Assembly (NCBI GenBank): GCA_017852795.1
Contig: JAFMKU010000008.1
Span: forward strand, 1-55,200
Source: Candidatus Neomicrothrix sp.
GTDB lineage: Bacteria > Actinomycetota > Acidimicrobiia > Acidimicrobiales > Aldehydirespiratoraceae
Length of the DNA stretch: 55,200 nucleotides
Reading direction: 5' to 3'
Shown here: positions 17,777 through 27,788 of the stretch, piece by piece
Layout of the letters: each line of letters begins with the position of its first letter
How positions within the stretch are numbered: the stretch's first letter is position 1
Position numbers and translations under genes: made by a program
Notes under the pieces: model-generated
Database searches by the model: none
The model's input: the letters and a program-made list of their open reading frames with translations, nothing else
Told to the model about the DNA's origin: nothing

Positions 17777-19429
17777 CTACTCAGCGGTTGGCGCCGGTTT
17801 CAGCTTGGGCAGCATGATCCCGAGGCGGATCAACCCCAATCCGACCAGCAAGAACAGCAATGCTCGCCACAAAGCCTCGACTTCGGCCATGTCGATGACC
17901 AGCAGCTTGGCAACCGTTACGGCCAACGCCGCCAGACCCACCCCACCCAGCTCTGGCAACCGCCGGGAGGCCCCGACAACAAAGGCCGCCGCGCCGATCA
18001 CCGCCCAGATCACCGAAACGGTCGCCTGCCCTTGAGGCCCGTGCACAAACAAGGCCGCCACCGTCACCATCAACAACGGAACCAGCGACAACGCCAACCC
18101 GTTGCGAACCCGGCCCGGCCGAAGTGCACGAACCGCGATCCCGAGCAGCACCAACATCACGACCCGAACCACATTGTCACCGACCGACAACTCGTCGAAC
18201 CATGCGTTGATCCCGCCGAACAGCAGGCGGAACGAAACCACACCCAGCAGCAACGACCCGTAAACGAACACCCGCCGGTTTCCGTCCAAGTTGCGGGCCA
18301 AGACCACCAACCCCAAGCCCTGAACGGCCAAACCGACAAACAGCAACTCCCAATGGAGCAACAACAGCAGCAGGCTGACGCTGGCCGCCAGACTCGACCC
18401 GAGCAGCATCGACACCCAGCGGTTCCGGCCAAGGCGCCGTCCAAGCAGCAGCGAACAACCCAACCAGCCCGCAGCGACACCGGCTGCGATCCAACCTGCC
18501 TCATGACGACTGATCGGAGCGGACGTCATGAACGCCACCAGCAGCGCCCACCCGCCGGTCAATGCCAACAGTTGGTTCTCCACCCGTTCAGCCCAGCGCT
18601 GCGGGTCGACAGGGGCCACGGTCACCAGTGAAGCCATCACTCCCAACGCACCGAGCACCACCACGACCCGAACCGACCAGGCATCGGCCTGCCCGGCCGC
18701 GATCACCATGATCAACAGCCCGAGTCCGTGAACAACGACCCGAGCGACCGTCCACCGCCGAATCGCGGCAACACCCCGAGCCAACCCCACCAGCGCCACC
18801 AGCCCGATCACGGTTCGCAGATCGCTTTGTTCCCAATGATCAACCACCAGATAGGCGACCGCTCCCCCGCCCACGATCACCACAGCTAACCATTCGAGGC
18901 GCGCCCGATACATCAACAGCAACGCCAACACTGCCACGACCGAAACCATCACGTAACTGGTGACGTCGTTGGTCTGTTGGAAAAACAGCGATGACGCGAA
19001 CGTGGCGTACAGGCCTGCGACACCCCCGCTGGCTAGCGCCGTGCTCCACCGGGGACGACGCGCTCGAAACCGCAAACCTACGACGATCAAAAACAACGAG
19101 AGCGCGACCGCACCGATCAGTTGCAGGATCGGGCCAACCCAGCCTTTGCTGATCGCGGTCGACGCGGCGAACCCCACGGCGAGCACGACCAACGCCACCC
19201 CACCCCAGGTAAACGCTTCTTCAACCCCGATCCGCTTTCGCGCCGCAGTAAACAGTACTTCTCGGTGGTGTACCGGAGCACCCACCGGAGGTGGCGGAGA
19301 TACCTGCACGACCCGCATGATCTCCACCGGGGGTGAAGCGGGTACTGATGCCGCTACTGGCTGATCTGCTGCTTCCAAACGGGCCACTCGGGCCTCAAGT
19401 TCCGCCAGGCGACGTTCAATGTCCGACAC
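17777..19429 (-). CDS. DUF2339 multi-pass membrane protein
   Basis: The 550-residue protein starts with a short coiled coil, MSDIERRLAELEARVARLEA, then a proline-rich linker. From about residue 70 it is a long run of hydrophobic helices, beginning WGGVALVVLAVGFAASTAISKGW and GGVAGLYATFASSLFF, which matches DUF2339. No catalytic motif is apparent and the function of the family is unknown. It is followed by the MauE-like gene 30 bases downstream in the same direction, so they may share a transcript. Confidence 0.8.
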   Translation of the reverse strand: MSDIERRLAELEARVARLEAADQPVAASVPASPPVEIMRVVQVSPPPPVGAPVHHREVLFTAARKRIGVEEAFTWGGVALVVLAVGFAASTAISKGWVGPILQLIGAVALSLFLIVVGLRFRARRPRWSTALASGGVAGLYATFASSLFFQQTNDVTSYVMVSVVAVLALLLMYRARLEWLAVVIVGGGAVAYLVVDHWEQSDLRTVIGLVALVGLARGVAAIRRWTVARVVVHGLGLLIMVIAAGQADAWSVRVVVVLGALGVMASLVTVAPVDPQRWAERVENQLLALTGGWALLVAFMTSAPISRHEAGWIAAGVAAGWLGCSLLLGRRLGRNRWVSMLLGSSLAASVSLLLLLLHWELLFVGLAVQGLGLVVLARNLDGNRRVFVYGSLLLGVVSFRLLFGGINAWFDELSVGDNVVRVVMLVLLGIAVRALRPGRVRNGLALSLVPLLMVTVAALFVHGPQGQATVSVIWAVIGAAAFVVGASRRLPELGGVGLAALAVTVAKLLVIDMAEVEALWRALLFLLVGLGLIRLGIMLPKLKPAPTAE

Positions 19430-19462
19430 CTGTCCATGGTGGCACAGTTTGAATTCTGTGGG

Positions 19463-21178
19463 TCAGCAGTTCCGGCGAAACACCGGACTGTGATCGGCCG
19501 GGAGCGGATCATGCCCAAGAATCAGATCCGCGGCCTTCTCCGCGATCATCATCGTCGGCGCGTAAATGTTGCCGTTGGAAACGACCGGCATCACCGACGC
19601 ATCGACCACCCGCAACCCCTCCACACCATGCACCCGCATGGTGTCGGGATCAACCACCGCGTTCGGGTCAGACGCGGGCCCCATCTTGCAGGTACAGGAT
19701 GGGTGCAACGCGGTTTCGGCGTCGCGAGCCACCCAGTCAATGATTTCTTGATCGGTGCTCACCGAGGGACCCGGTGAGAGCTCTCCACCGTTGAACGGAC
19801 CAAACGCGGGTTGGTTCAAGATGCCTCGGGCTACCCGCACCGCCTCAACCCATTCGCGCCGGTCTTGTTCGGTGGTCAGATAGTTGAAGGTGACAGCCGG
19901 TTTGACCGTGGGATCGGTGGACGTGATGCGGACGCTTCCCCGCGCATCGGAATACATCGGCCCCACATGGACTTGGTAGCCGTGGCCGCCCTCCGGAGCC
20001 GACCCGTCGTAACGGACCGCAATCGGCAGAAAATGGAACATCAGGTTGGGGTACGGCTCGTTGTCGTTGGATCGAACAAACGCACCAGCCTCGAAATGGT
20101 TCGACGCGGCCGGGCCCCGCCGAAACAACCAGGCCAAACCAATCAGCGGCCGCCGGTACCAGGCCAACTGCGGCTGCAGCGACACCGGTTCGGTGCAGGC
20201 GTATTGGATGTACACCTCGAGGTGATCTTGAAGGTTGGCACCAACCCCAGGTCGGTCAGCAACGACGTCAATCCCCAGCGATTCGAGATGCTGGCGGTCG
20301 CCAACCCCCGACAATTGCAGCAGTTGGGGAGAATTGAACGCGCCACCGCAGGAAATGATTTCGCGGGCAGCAACCCGGTGAGTTCGGGCCCCGCGGGTAC
20401 CGAGACCAAACCGCCCCTGCCGGTATTCGACGCCAACCGCCCGGTTTCCTTCGAACAGGATCCGGTCGGCTTGGGCTCGGGTACGCAACGTCAGATTGGG
20501 ACGGTCAAGAACGGGATGCAGATACGCCCGAGCGGCCGACAACCGGCGGGCCCGGTGCACGTTCTTGTCGAACGCCGCGAACCCTTCCTGGCGAAAACCG
20601 TTCACGTCGTCAGTTCGGCCGTAACCGGCCTGCTCACCGGCTTGCAGCCAGGCCCCGAACAGCGGGCTCGACGCCGGACCCCGTTCAAGCACCAGCGGAC
20701 CTTCAACACCTCGCAGTTCTGCTCCGGGATAGGCATCGGCCTGCGCTCCGGCACCGAGACAGGTTTCCATGCGTTTGAAATAGGGCAGGCACTGCTCGTA
20801 GCTCCACTGTTCCATACCGGGAACAGCAGCCCATTTGTCGAAATCCATCGGGTTGCCCCGTTGGAAAATCATGCCGTTGATGCTCGATGATCCTCCAAGC
20901 ACCTTGCCGCGGGCGTGGTACACCCGGCGCCCGTTCATCCCTGGTTCCGGCTCGGTTTCGTATTTCCAGTCGTACAGCCGGTTGCCGATGGCAAACATGA
21001 GCGCGGCTGGCATGTGGATGTACACATCCCAGCGGTAATCGGGACGGCCCGCTTCGAGCACAAGCACCTGGTTGGACGGATCCGCGCTCAACCGGTTGGC
21101 CAGCGCGCAACCAGCTGAGCCGCCACCAACGATCACGTAGTCGTAAACCTTTTCTTCCGTAAACGACGGTTTGGTCAT
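19463..21178 (-). CDS. GMC family oxidoreductase (choline-dehydrogenase type)
   Basis: The 571-residue flavoprotein has the FAD motif [19 protein letters not shown] near the N-terminus, the GMC signature [20 protein letters not shown], the second signature [17 protein letters not shown], and C-terminal HPSCTCKMG with the catalytic His. It would oxidise an alcohol to an aldehyde. The choline-dehydrogenase-like sequence alone does not fix the substrate, and no betaine-aldehyde dehydrogenase is adjacent. ATG at 21178 is chosen over 21193 because AAGGGAG, a good ribosome-binding site, lies about six to twelve bases upstream of it. Confidence 0.88.
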   Translation of the reverse strand: MTKPSFTEEKVYDYVIVGGGSAGCALANRLSADPSNQVLVLEAGRPDYRWDVYIHMPAALMFAIGNRLYDWKYETEPEPGMNGRRVYHARGKVLGGSSSINGMIFQRGNPMDFDKWAAVPGMEQWSYEQCLPYFKRMETCLGAGAQADAYPGAELRGVEGPLVLERGPASSPLFGAWLQAGEQAGYGRTDDVNGFRQEGFAAFDKNVHRARRLSAARAYLHPVLDRPNLTLRTRAQADRILFEGNRAVGVEYRQGRFGLGTRGARTHRVAAREIISCGGAFNSPQLLQLSGVGDRQHLESLGIDVVADRPGVGANLQDHLEVYIQYACTEPVSLQPQLAWYRRPLIGLAWLFRRGPAASNHFEAGAFVRSNDNEPYPNLMFHFLPIAVRYDGSAPEGGHGYQVHVGPMYSDARGSVRITSTDPTVKPAVTFNYLTTEQDRREWVEAVRVARGILNQPAFGPFNGGELSPGPSVSTDQEIIDWVARDAETALHPSCTCKMGPASDPNAVVDPDTMRVHGVEGLRVVDASVMPVVSNGNIYAPTMMIAEKAADLILGHDPLPADHSPVFRRNC

Positions 21179-21237
21179 CGGCGCTCCCTTCACTTGCGAC
21201 CCTCACCCTAGTGGGGTGCTTGGTCTAGCCTCACGCC

Positions 21238-22260
21238 ATGACCGATACCGGGAACGCTCGCAGCGCGGCCACGCTGGTTCCGACTGTGGATCTTGCCAAC
21301 CCCACCACATTGGAACTTGACGCCGTCGATGCTGCCTGCCGTGACCACGGGTTCTTCTTGTTGACCGGGCACGGCGCCGACGAGCTGATCGCTCGCATGT
21401 GGACGGTAACCGAAGCGTTCTTCTCGCAGGGAGCCGAGACCAAAGACCCGGTTCGTCGTAGTGCCGAAAACCCGTTCGGCTACTGGGACCGTGAACTCAC
21501 CAAACGCCGCCGTGACCACAAAGAGGTGTTTGATTACATCGATCCGACGATCGACCAGGCGGCACCCGACCAGCCGGATCGAAACCGTTGGCCCGACCCG
21601 GACCGGTGGGCTGGAGCCGAAGAATTTCAGCGCACGCTCAGCGAGTTCTTTGCCACGTTCGCCGGGTTGGCGACCGACACGTTGGGGATTGTCCGGCAAG
21701 CGCTGGGGTTGCCTGCCGCGTCAACGCCGCAAGAGTTGGGGTTCGTCAACTCGCCGCGTTCGTCAACCGTGCGACTCAACCACTACCCGGTCGGTGATCC
21801 GGTGCCGGCCGCAGAACGCGGCCAGTTGGCGCCGCTGGGCGAAACGGCGCTCGGCTACCACACCGATCCGGGCGTGTTGACGTTGCTGCTTCAGGATCAA
21901 ACCGGTGGGCTTCAGGCCGAATCGGCTACCCATGGTTGGATTGACGTTCCACCGGTTGCCGGGTCGATCGTGGTCAACCTCGGCGACACCATGCAGGTGT
22001 GGACCAACGACCGCTACCGAGCCGCCGTGCATCGGGTGGTGCCAATGACCGAACAGAGTCGCTACAGCATCCCGTTCTTTTCTAACCCGCGGCGCGACGC
22101 CGAACTTGCTCCGCTGCTTGCGGTGCTCGACCGGCACGCAGAAACCACCCGCTACCGCCCGTTTTCGTGGCGTGAATACATCGGCGGCCGCATGTCGGAC
22201 AACTTCGCCGACTACGGGGTTGACGACATCCAAATCAGCCATTTCCGAATTGGCAGGTAA
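21238..22260 (+). CDS. Isopenicillin-N-synthase-like 2-oxoglutarate/Fe(II) oxygenase
   Basis: The 340-residue protein has the N-terminal DIOX_N-like part (VDAACRDHGFFLLTGHG) and a jelly-roll core. The iron ligands are His208 and Asp210 in LGYHTDPGVLTLL and His265 in AAVHRVVP, and Arg275 in RYSIPFF would bind the 2-oxoglutarate carboxylate. It is therefore a likely 2-oxoglutarate-dependent hydroxylase or oxidase of unknown substrate. A type-B carboxylesterase starts six bases downstream, so the two are almost certainly co-expressed. Confidence 0.88.
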   Translation: MTDTGNARSAATLVPTVDLANPTTLELDAVDAACRDHGFFLLTGHGADELIARMWTVTEAFFSQGAETKDPVRRSAENPFGYWDRELTKRRRDHKEVFDYIDPTIDQAAPDQPDRNRWPDPDRWAGAEEFQRTLSEFFATFAGLATDTLGIVRQALGLPAASTPQELGFVNSPRSSTVRLNHYPVGDPVPAAERGQLAPLGETALGYHTDPGVLTLLLQDQTGGLQAESATHGWIDVPPVAGSIVVNLGDTMQVWTNDRYRAAVHRVVPMTEQSRYSIPFFSNPRRDAELAPLLAVLDRHAETTRYRPFSWREYIGGRMSDNFADYGVDDIQISHFRIGR

Positions 22261-22265
22261 CCGCT

Positions 22266-23816
22266 ATGACCAACGACTCGACCCTGGATCCGGCCGAACC
22301 CGCGCCTCAGGCCACCACCGTCACTGGTGACATCGCTGGCCGTTGGATCACCAGAGGACCAGACGGCGAAACCGATGCCGCACCGATCCAGGCCTACCTC
22401 GGAATCCCGTTTGCCGCCCCTCCGATCGGCAGCCAGCGGTGGTGTTCGCCGGCCCCACCGGAGGCGTGGAACGGCGTTCGAGACTGCACCCGTCCCGGGC
22501 CAGCGGCAATACAGATCCGCCGCCCACCGGGTGGTCCCCTACCGCCTCAGGACTACGACTGCGACGAGGACTGTCTAAACCTCAACGTCTATACCCCGTC
22601 AACCACCGGCCAACGCCCGGTGCTGTTCTGGGTACATGGCGGCTCGTACATGAATGGTCGTGGCGCCAACAACAACGGCACCTTTTTGAGCCGCAACGGT
22701 GACCTGGTGGTGGTCACCGTCAATTACCGGATGGGGCTGCTGGGGTTCATTGATCTGGCCTGGCTTGACCCCGACCGGGCCGGGTCTCACAACCTCGGCA
22801 TTCAGGATCAGATCGCGGCGCTGCGTTGGGTGCGCGACAACATCGCCCAGTTTGGCGGCGATCCAAAGCAGGTAACGATCTGCGGCGAATCGGCTGGCGC
22901 CGGTTCGGTGTTGGCCCTTCTGGCTTCCCCGGCCGCCGACGGTCTCTTTCATCAGGTGATTAGCCAATCGGCTCCCGCCGCGTTTGGGCCTCCAAGCGAT
23001 TCGTTAGCTCGGAAACTGGCCGAACACTTCGGAGCCGAAACGATCGACGACCTCCTAACCCGGTCGGCCGACGAAATCCTCGAAGCGCAACGCCAACTGG
23101 CCGGCGCCGCCATCGCCGAGACCCAACAGGCCGACCCACCAGAACTCCCCGACAACACGGGACGGTTCTTCCGGCCCGCGGTCGATGGCGTGACCGTGAC
23201 CAGAGACGCGGCTCAAGCAGCCGGCGAACGGGGCGTCCCGATTCTGATCGGCACCAACGACGACGAAGGATCCCTGTTTTCGCTCCATCTCAATCCGAAC
23301 CTGACCATCGACGATCTCACTGCGATGGCTGAGGTTCGAGTCGGGGCGTTACGGGCTCGCGAAATCGTCGCCACCTACCAGACGGCCTACCCAGACTTCA
23401 GCCCCCACCAGATTGCGGTGCAGTGGATGGGTGACCTGCGGTTCTGGACCTGCACGTTGGATGTGGCCGACGCAGCCGTGACAGCCGGTACTCCCGTGCA
23501 CGTCTACCGGTTCGGATGGAAAAGCCAGGGTTTGGGGGGAATGTTCGGCGCGATGCACGCCATGGAAATCCCGTTCATCTGGAAAACCCTGCCGGGCTGG
23601 GACGCGTTGTTTGGGACGACACCACCCGCCGATCTCAGCGACGAGATGCACTGGGCCTGGATCAACTACATCAAAACCGGCGATCCGAGCCATCCCGGGA
23701 TTGGCGACTGGGCCCCGTACAACCTTGCTACTCGGCCGACGATGCGGTTCGACACGGTGACCGAAATGGTGACGGATCCGGGGGCGAGCACCCACCGGGT
23801 CTGGCGTCAGCCCTGA
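22266..23816 (+). CDS. Type-B carboxylesterase
   Basis: The 516-residue alpha/beta hydrolase has EDCLNLNVYTP (101-111), the oxyanion-hole HGGS (124-127), the nucleophile Ser209 in CGESAGAGSV, the acidic residue in NDDEGSLF and the His of GAMHAMEIPFIW. All triad members are present, so it should be active as an ester hydrolase. No signal peptide is seen. It follows the 2OG-Fe(II) oxygenase with a 6-base gap, suggesting that one enzyme prepares the other's substrate (inference). The stop overlaps the convergent glnS end by ten bases. Confidence 0.9.
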   Translation: MTNDSTLDPAEPAPQATTVTGDIAGRWITRGPDGETDAAPIQAYLGIPFAAPPIGSQRWCSPAPPEAWNGVRDCTRPGPAAIQIRRPPGGPLPPQDYDCDEDCLNLNVYTPSTTGQRPVLFWVHGGSYMNGRGANNNGTFLSRNGDLVVVTVNYRMGLLGFIDLAWLDPDRAGSHNLGIQDQIAALRWVRDNIAQFGGDPKQVTICGESAGAGSVLALLASPAADGLFHQVISQSAPAAFGPPSDSLARKLAEHFGAETIDDLLTRSADEILEAQRQLAGAAIAETQQADPPELPDNTGRFFRPAVDGVTVTRDAAQAAGERGVPILIGTNDDEGSLFSLHLNPNLTIDDLTAMAEVRVGALRAREIVATYQTAYPDFSPHQIAVQWMGDLRFWTCTLDVADAAVTAGTPVHVYRFGWKSQGLGGMFGAMHAMEIPFIWKTLPGWDALFGTTPPADLSDEMHWAWINYIKTGDPSHPGIGDWAPYNLATRPTMRFDTVTEMVTDPGASTHRVWRQP

Positions 23817-25522
23817 CGTTTCTGAATGTTGGCCCATTCGTCGCGCAGCCCGACGGTGCGATGGAACCGGGTCGGTGATGTGTTCGGGTCATCGTCAAGG
23901 TCACGCGCGAAATAGCCGAGTCGTTCGAACTGCACGACCTCACCGGGGGCGATGTCAGCCAGCGCCGGTTCGGCTTTGGCGGTTCGAGTCAACCGCGAGT
24001 CCGGGTTGAGTGACGCCATCGGATCGGCGCCGTCGGCACCGGGAAGCGCTTCGGTGAACAGCCGCTCGTACAACTCCACCTTTACGTCAAGAGCCGTCTC
24101 GGCCGCGACCCAATGAATGGTGGCTTTGACTTTGCGACCATCGGGGGCTTGCCCACCGGCGGTTTCTGGATCGTAGGTACAGATCAGACGGATGACCTCA
24201 CCGTCAGGACCGGTTTCGACATCGTTGCAGGTTATGAAGTAGCCAGCCCGTAGACGCACTTCGCGGCCGGGAGCCAGCCGGAAAAACTTGCTGGGCGGGT
24301 CGAGCATGAAATCGTCGCGTTCGATAAACAACCGACCCGAGAACGGCACTTCTCGAACACCGGCAGTGTCGTCCTCAGGGTTGTTGATCGCCTCGCGGGT
24401 GTCGGTCTGTCCGTCAGGCCAGTTCGTGATCACCACTTCGAGCGGATCAAGCACCGCCATCCGTCGCAGGGCCGTTGCGTTGTGTTGGCGCCGCACGAAC
24501 GACTCCAACAATTCGATCTCGTGGGTGCCGTTGACTCGGGCGATCCCGATGTGCCCGCAGAAGTCGCGGATGGCCTGCGCCGGGTAGCCGCGTCGGCGAA
24601 GGCCGCGCACGGTCGGCATTCGGGCATCATCCCAACCATCCACATGGCCGTCGTCAACCAGTTGCAGCAGCCGCCGTTTGCTGAGCACGGTGTGGGTCAG
24701 GTTGAGGCGAGCAAACTCGGTTTGGCGGGGCCGGTCGTCGCCTAACCCAAGCGCTCCGTGGAACCAGTCGTAGAGCGGCCGGTGACTATCAAACTCCAAC
24801 GTGCACAACGAATGGGTGGTGCCTTCGATGGCGTCCGACTGGCCATGAGCCCAGTCGTAGGTCGGATAGATCACCCAGCTATCGCCGGTACGAAAGTGAT
24901 GCTGATTGCGGATCCGGTACATCACCGGGTCACGCATCTGCATGTTTTCGTGGTTCATGTCGATCTTGGCCCGCAGCACCCGTTGACCTTCGCCAAACTC
25001 ACCGGCCGTCATCCGCTCAAACAAGTCCCGGTTCTCGTCCACGCTGCGATCCCGCCACGGCGAATCCACACCGGGGGTGGTGAAACCGCCACGGTTCTCC
25101 GAGATCGTTTCTGCGTCTTGGTCGTCGACGTAGGCCAGACCTTGTTCGATGAGCTGCACCGCCCAGCGGTGAAGTTGATCAAAATAGTCCGAGGCGTACA
25201 CGACCTCAGACGGTTCAAAGCCGAGCCAGGCCAGATCTTCACGGATCGCGGCTACGTAGCGTTCGTCTTCGGTTTCCGGGTTGGTGTCGTCGAAACGAAG
25301 CACCGTGCGACCGCCGTGTTCGGCCGCGACGCCAAAGTTCAGACAAATCGATTTGGCGTGCCCGATGTGTAGAAAGCCGTTGGGCTCCGGCGGGAACCTG
25401 GTCTGAACCCGGCCGCCGTACGGGCCATGATCCGCGTCGCTTTGAATCAGTTCCCGAATGAAGTCCGTACCGGAGTTGCTGGTAACCCGGCCGCCTTCGT
25501 TGTCGTTGGGTTCTGCTTCCAC
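23807..25522 (-). CDS. glnS: Glutaminyl-tRNA synthetase
   Basis: This class I synthetase charges tRNA-Gln directly. It has the HIGH motif in RFPPEPNGFLHIGHAKSICL, the KMSKS-like LSKRRL, and the GlnRS segment DDARMPTVRGLRRRGYP. After the catalytic domain come two beta-barrel anticodon-binding domains. GTG at 25522 gives 571 residues with about 20 residues before TDFIRELIQ, close to the E. coli enzyme; GTG at 25552 is an alternative. Longer N-terminal reading toward 25789 overlaps the divergent CoA-transferase coding region and is not believable. Many actinobacteria lack GlnRS and use GatCAB, so its presence is noteworthy. Confidence 0.93.
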   Translation of the reverse strand: MEAEPNDNEGGRVTSNSGTDFIRELIQSDADHGPYGGRVQTRFPPEPNGFLHIGHAKSICLNFGVAAEHGGRTVLRFDDTNPETEDERYVAAIREDLAWLGFEPSEVVYASDYFDQLHRWAVQLIEQGLAYVDDQDAETISENRGGFTTPGVDSPWRDRSVDENRDLFERMTAGEFGEGQRVLRAKIDMNHENMQMRDPVMYRIRNQHHFRTGDSWVIYPTYDWAHGQSDAIEGTTHSLCTLEFDSHRPLYDWFHGALGLGDDRPRQTEFARLNLTHTVLSKRRLLQLVDDGHVDGWDDARMPTVRGLRRRGYPAQAIRDFCGHIGIARVNGTHEIELLESFVRRQHNATALRRMAVLDPLEVVITNWPDGQTDTREAINNPEDDTAGVREVPFSGRLFIERDDFMLDPPSKFFRLAPGREVRLRAGYFITCNDVETGPDGEVIRLICTYDPETAGGQAPDGRKVKATIHWVAAETALDVKVELYERLFTEALPGADGADPMASLNPDSRLTRTAKAEPALADIAPGEVVQFERLGYFARDLDDDPNTSPTRFHRTVGLRDEWANIQKRQG

Positions 25523-25592
25523 CCCGCTATCCAACCGGTCCTCGACACGCACTGCAACACGCGGACGCCGGTTCACCTGCCAGAATGCTGAC

Positions 25593-26774
25593 GTGACTGA
25601 GCGGCTTCCCCTCGACGGCCTTCGGGTGATCGACTTCTCACGGGTGTTGGCTGGTCCGCTGATCGGCCAGTTGCTCGGTGATCTCGGAGCCGAAGTCATC
25701 AAGGTGGAACGGCCGGGTTCGGGCGACGACACCCGCACCTGGGGTCCTCCGTGGAAAGACGACGACCCGTCGGCAGAACGCGAAGCCACCTATTACCTGT
25801 CGTTGAACCGCAACAAACGGTCGATCGTTTTGGATCTCAAAGACCCTGACGACGCGCAGTTCGCCCGGCGTTTGGCCCTCACCGGTGACATTGTGCTCGA
25901 CAATTTCAAACCGGGTTTGATGGCTGAACTGGGGCTCGATCGGGAGTCGCTGGCCGAGGACAGACCCGACATCATCACCGCCACCGTGACCGCGTTCGGA
26001 TCGCGTTCTGGGGCGGCTGAGCTACCGGGGTACGACCTGGTGGCGCAGGCCATGGGTGGGTTGATGCACCTGACCGGCGAAGCCGACGGCCGACCGCTTC
26101 GGGTTGGGGTGCCAATCGTGGACATGCTGACCGGCTACAACGCCACCGTTGGTGTGCTGGCGGCGTTGGCCGATCGCAACGTTTCGGGGCTAGGTCGTCA
26201 CATCGAAGTGTCCTTGTTTGACACGGCGCTGGCTGCCCTGCTCAACCACCACACCGGAGTGCTCATGGGTGGCGCCGACCCAGCTCGGGGTGGAAACCGG
26301 CATCCGTCGATCGCTCCGTATGAAAGCTATTCGTGTGCCGACGGTGACATCATCGTCGCCGCCGCCAACGACAAACTCTTCGCCGGACTGTGTCGAGCAT
26401 TGGGCTGCACCGAACTGCTCGACGATGCCCGATTCGCGAACAACACCGACCGCCGGGCCAACGTCGAACCACTCAACGAGGTCATCAATTCGGTGTTAGC
26501 GACCGATACCCGGACGGTCTGGATCGAACGGATCCGAGCTGAGGACGTGCCGTGTGGTCCGATCAACTCCTTGCCGGAGGCGATCGCCTGGGGCCAGGAA
26601 ATGCGGACCGAAACGTTGGTCACCGGCCAAGACGGCTACGTCGCGGTTCGCAATCCGATCCGGGTCAACGACATCGCGTTGACTTCGGCCCGGCGCCCGC
26701 CGAGGCTTGGCGAACACAGCGACGAGATCCGAGCCGAGGTCGACGGCGGGCCGGTTACTCCCCGCGACGAATGA
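25593..26774 (+). CDS. CaiB/BaiF (family III) CoA transferase
   Basis: The 393-residue protein starts at GTG 25593 (VTERLPLDGLRVIDFSRVLAGPLIGQLLGDLG). Family landmarks follow: AEVIKVERPGSGDDTR, SLNRNKRSIVLDLK, a GYDLVAQAMGGLMHLTGE segment with the expected catalytic Asp, and a C-terminal part on drug-like GPINSLPEAI. It would move CoA between organic acids; the acid pair cannot be predicted. The 5' end is only about 70 bases from the divergent glnS start, and the 3' end overlaps the convergent flavoprotein gene by 20 bases. Confidence 0.9.
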   Translation: MTERLPLDGLRVIDFSRVLAGPLIGQLLGDLGAEVIKVERPGSGDDTRTWGPPWKDDDPSAEREATYYLSLNRNKRSIVLDLKDPDDAQFARRLALTGDIVLDNFKPGLMAELGLDRESLAEDRPDIITATVTAFGSRSGAAELPGYDLVAQAMGGLMHLTGEADGRPLRVGVPIVDMLTGYNATVGVLAALADRNVSGLGRHIEVSLFDTALAALLNHHTGVLMGGADPARGGNRHPSIAPYESYSCADGDIIVAAANDKLFAGLCRALGCTELLDDARFANNTDRRANVEPLNEVINSVLATDTRTVWIERIRAEDVPCGPINSLPEAIAWGQEMRTETLVTGQDGYVAVRNPIRVNDIALTSARRPPRLGEHSDEIRAEVDGGPVTPRDE

Positions 26775-27744
26775 TGGCGTCAGCCGCAGCCCGTCCTGAC
26801 CGGAAGGCGCCTTCGACTTTGGGACCATCGAACGCTTCGCCGGCGAGGGCGATGATCGGATCGGTTCCCCAGAGGACGGTGGGTTCGGGCCAGCAGGCCA
26901 CCGGTCCGGCGTAGCGCCACCGCTGCACCTGAAATGCGACGATGCGGTCTGGGTTGGCGGCCGGGCCGAGCAAATGAGCCGCGGCAGCTAACGCTCGTTC
27001 GAGCAGCACCGAGTCGGGTTCGTCCCAAAGCAGTTCGCTGGTCGCGTTCGACAAGTGGATGGTCAGCGCAGGAACCTCAGAGATGCCTTTGGCTTGGTTG
27101 TCGGCAACGAACGCAAGATCCGGGTGTTCAGGATCGTCGTGGTGTTGGCTGGCCCCGAACGGCGGCAAGCCGTCGGGCGCGTCGTTCGGCACGACCAAAA
27201 CGGTGATCGTCGGTTGGTACTGGATCTGAGCTAACCGGTGGGCCAATCCCGGTTCGGGAAGCAGACCACAGAACGCCATGGTGGCTAGCGCTTGAGGAAC
27301 CGGTGCGGTGTGAATGACCGCGGTCGCAGGTCGTTCGGCGAGTTCTCGACCCAGATCATCGATGCGATACCCCAATTCGGGGGTGACTCCGGCCCGGTGC
27401 TGAAGCCATTTAGCCAAAGCCGTCATCGCGTCAGTTCCCCTCCAGCGGGGGTGCCCGTCGGGTTCGGCACCGAACCCTCGGGTCCATTCGGTTACCGCCC
27501 CATCGCGAACCGCGGCGTCAACAAGCGCAGCAAACTCGGAACTGCGACTGGTAAAGAATTGGGCGCCGTGGTCAAACCGGGCCTCACCCAGCTCGCAGGT
27601 CAACCGCCGGGACGCCATCCGGCCCCCAACCCCTCGGCTTTTGTCCACCATTCGGATCTGGTCGGGACCCAGCCCGTGCTCCACCAGTCGATCGGCGGCG
27701 GCAAGGCCAGCGATCCCGGCCCCGATGATCAAAACGTTCATCAC
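26755..27744 (-). CDS. Renalase-like FAD-dependent oxidoreductase
   Basis: The 329-residue protein begins MNVLIIGAGIAGLAAADRL with the FAD G-x-G-x-x-G motif, then RMVDKSRGVGGRMASRRL and FDHGAQFFTSRS. This resembles bacterial renalases, which reoxidise isomeric beta-NAD(P)H side products, and other amine-oxidase-like flavoproteins. A C-terminal PTVLWGTDPIIALAGEAFDGPKVEGAFRSG closes the FAD domain. The role is inferred from family. The start may be ATG 27744 or 27741. It is convergent with the CoA transferase. Confidence 0.78.
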   Translation of the reverse strand: MMNVLIIGAGIAGLAAADRLVEHGLGPDQIRMVDKSRGVGGRMASRRLTCELGEARFDHGAQFFTSRSSEFAALVDAAVRDGAVTEWTRGFGAEPDGHPRWRGTDAMTALAKWLQHRAGVTPELGYRIDDLGRELAERPATAVIHTAPVPQALATMAFCGLLPEPGLAHRLAQIQYQPTITVLVVPNDAPDGLPPFGASQHHDDPEHPDLAFVADNQAKGISEVPALTIHLSNATSELLWDEPDSVLLERALAAAAHLLGPAANPDRIVAFQVQRWRYAGPVACWPEPTVLWGTDPIIALAGEAFDGPKVEGAFRSGRAAADAIIRRGE

Positions 27745-27788
27745 TCAGCTATCCATCAAGAAGCCGACGTGGTGCAGTCGGTTGATGG

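Noticed and set aside
22266..23816. Carboxylesterase as the missing kynurenine formamidase
   Set aside because: It is a type-B carboxylesterase of 516 residues, not the shorter formamidase types, and is not linked to the operon.
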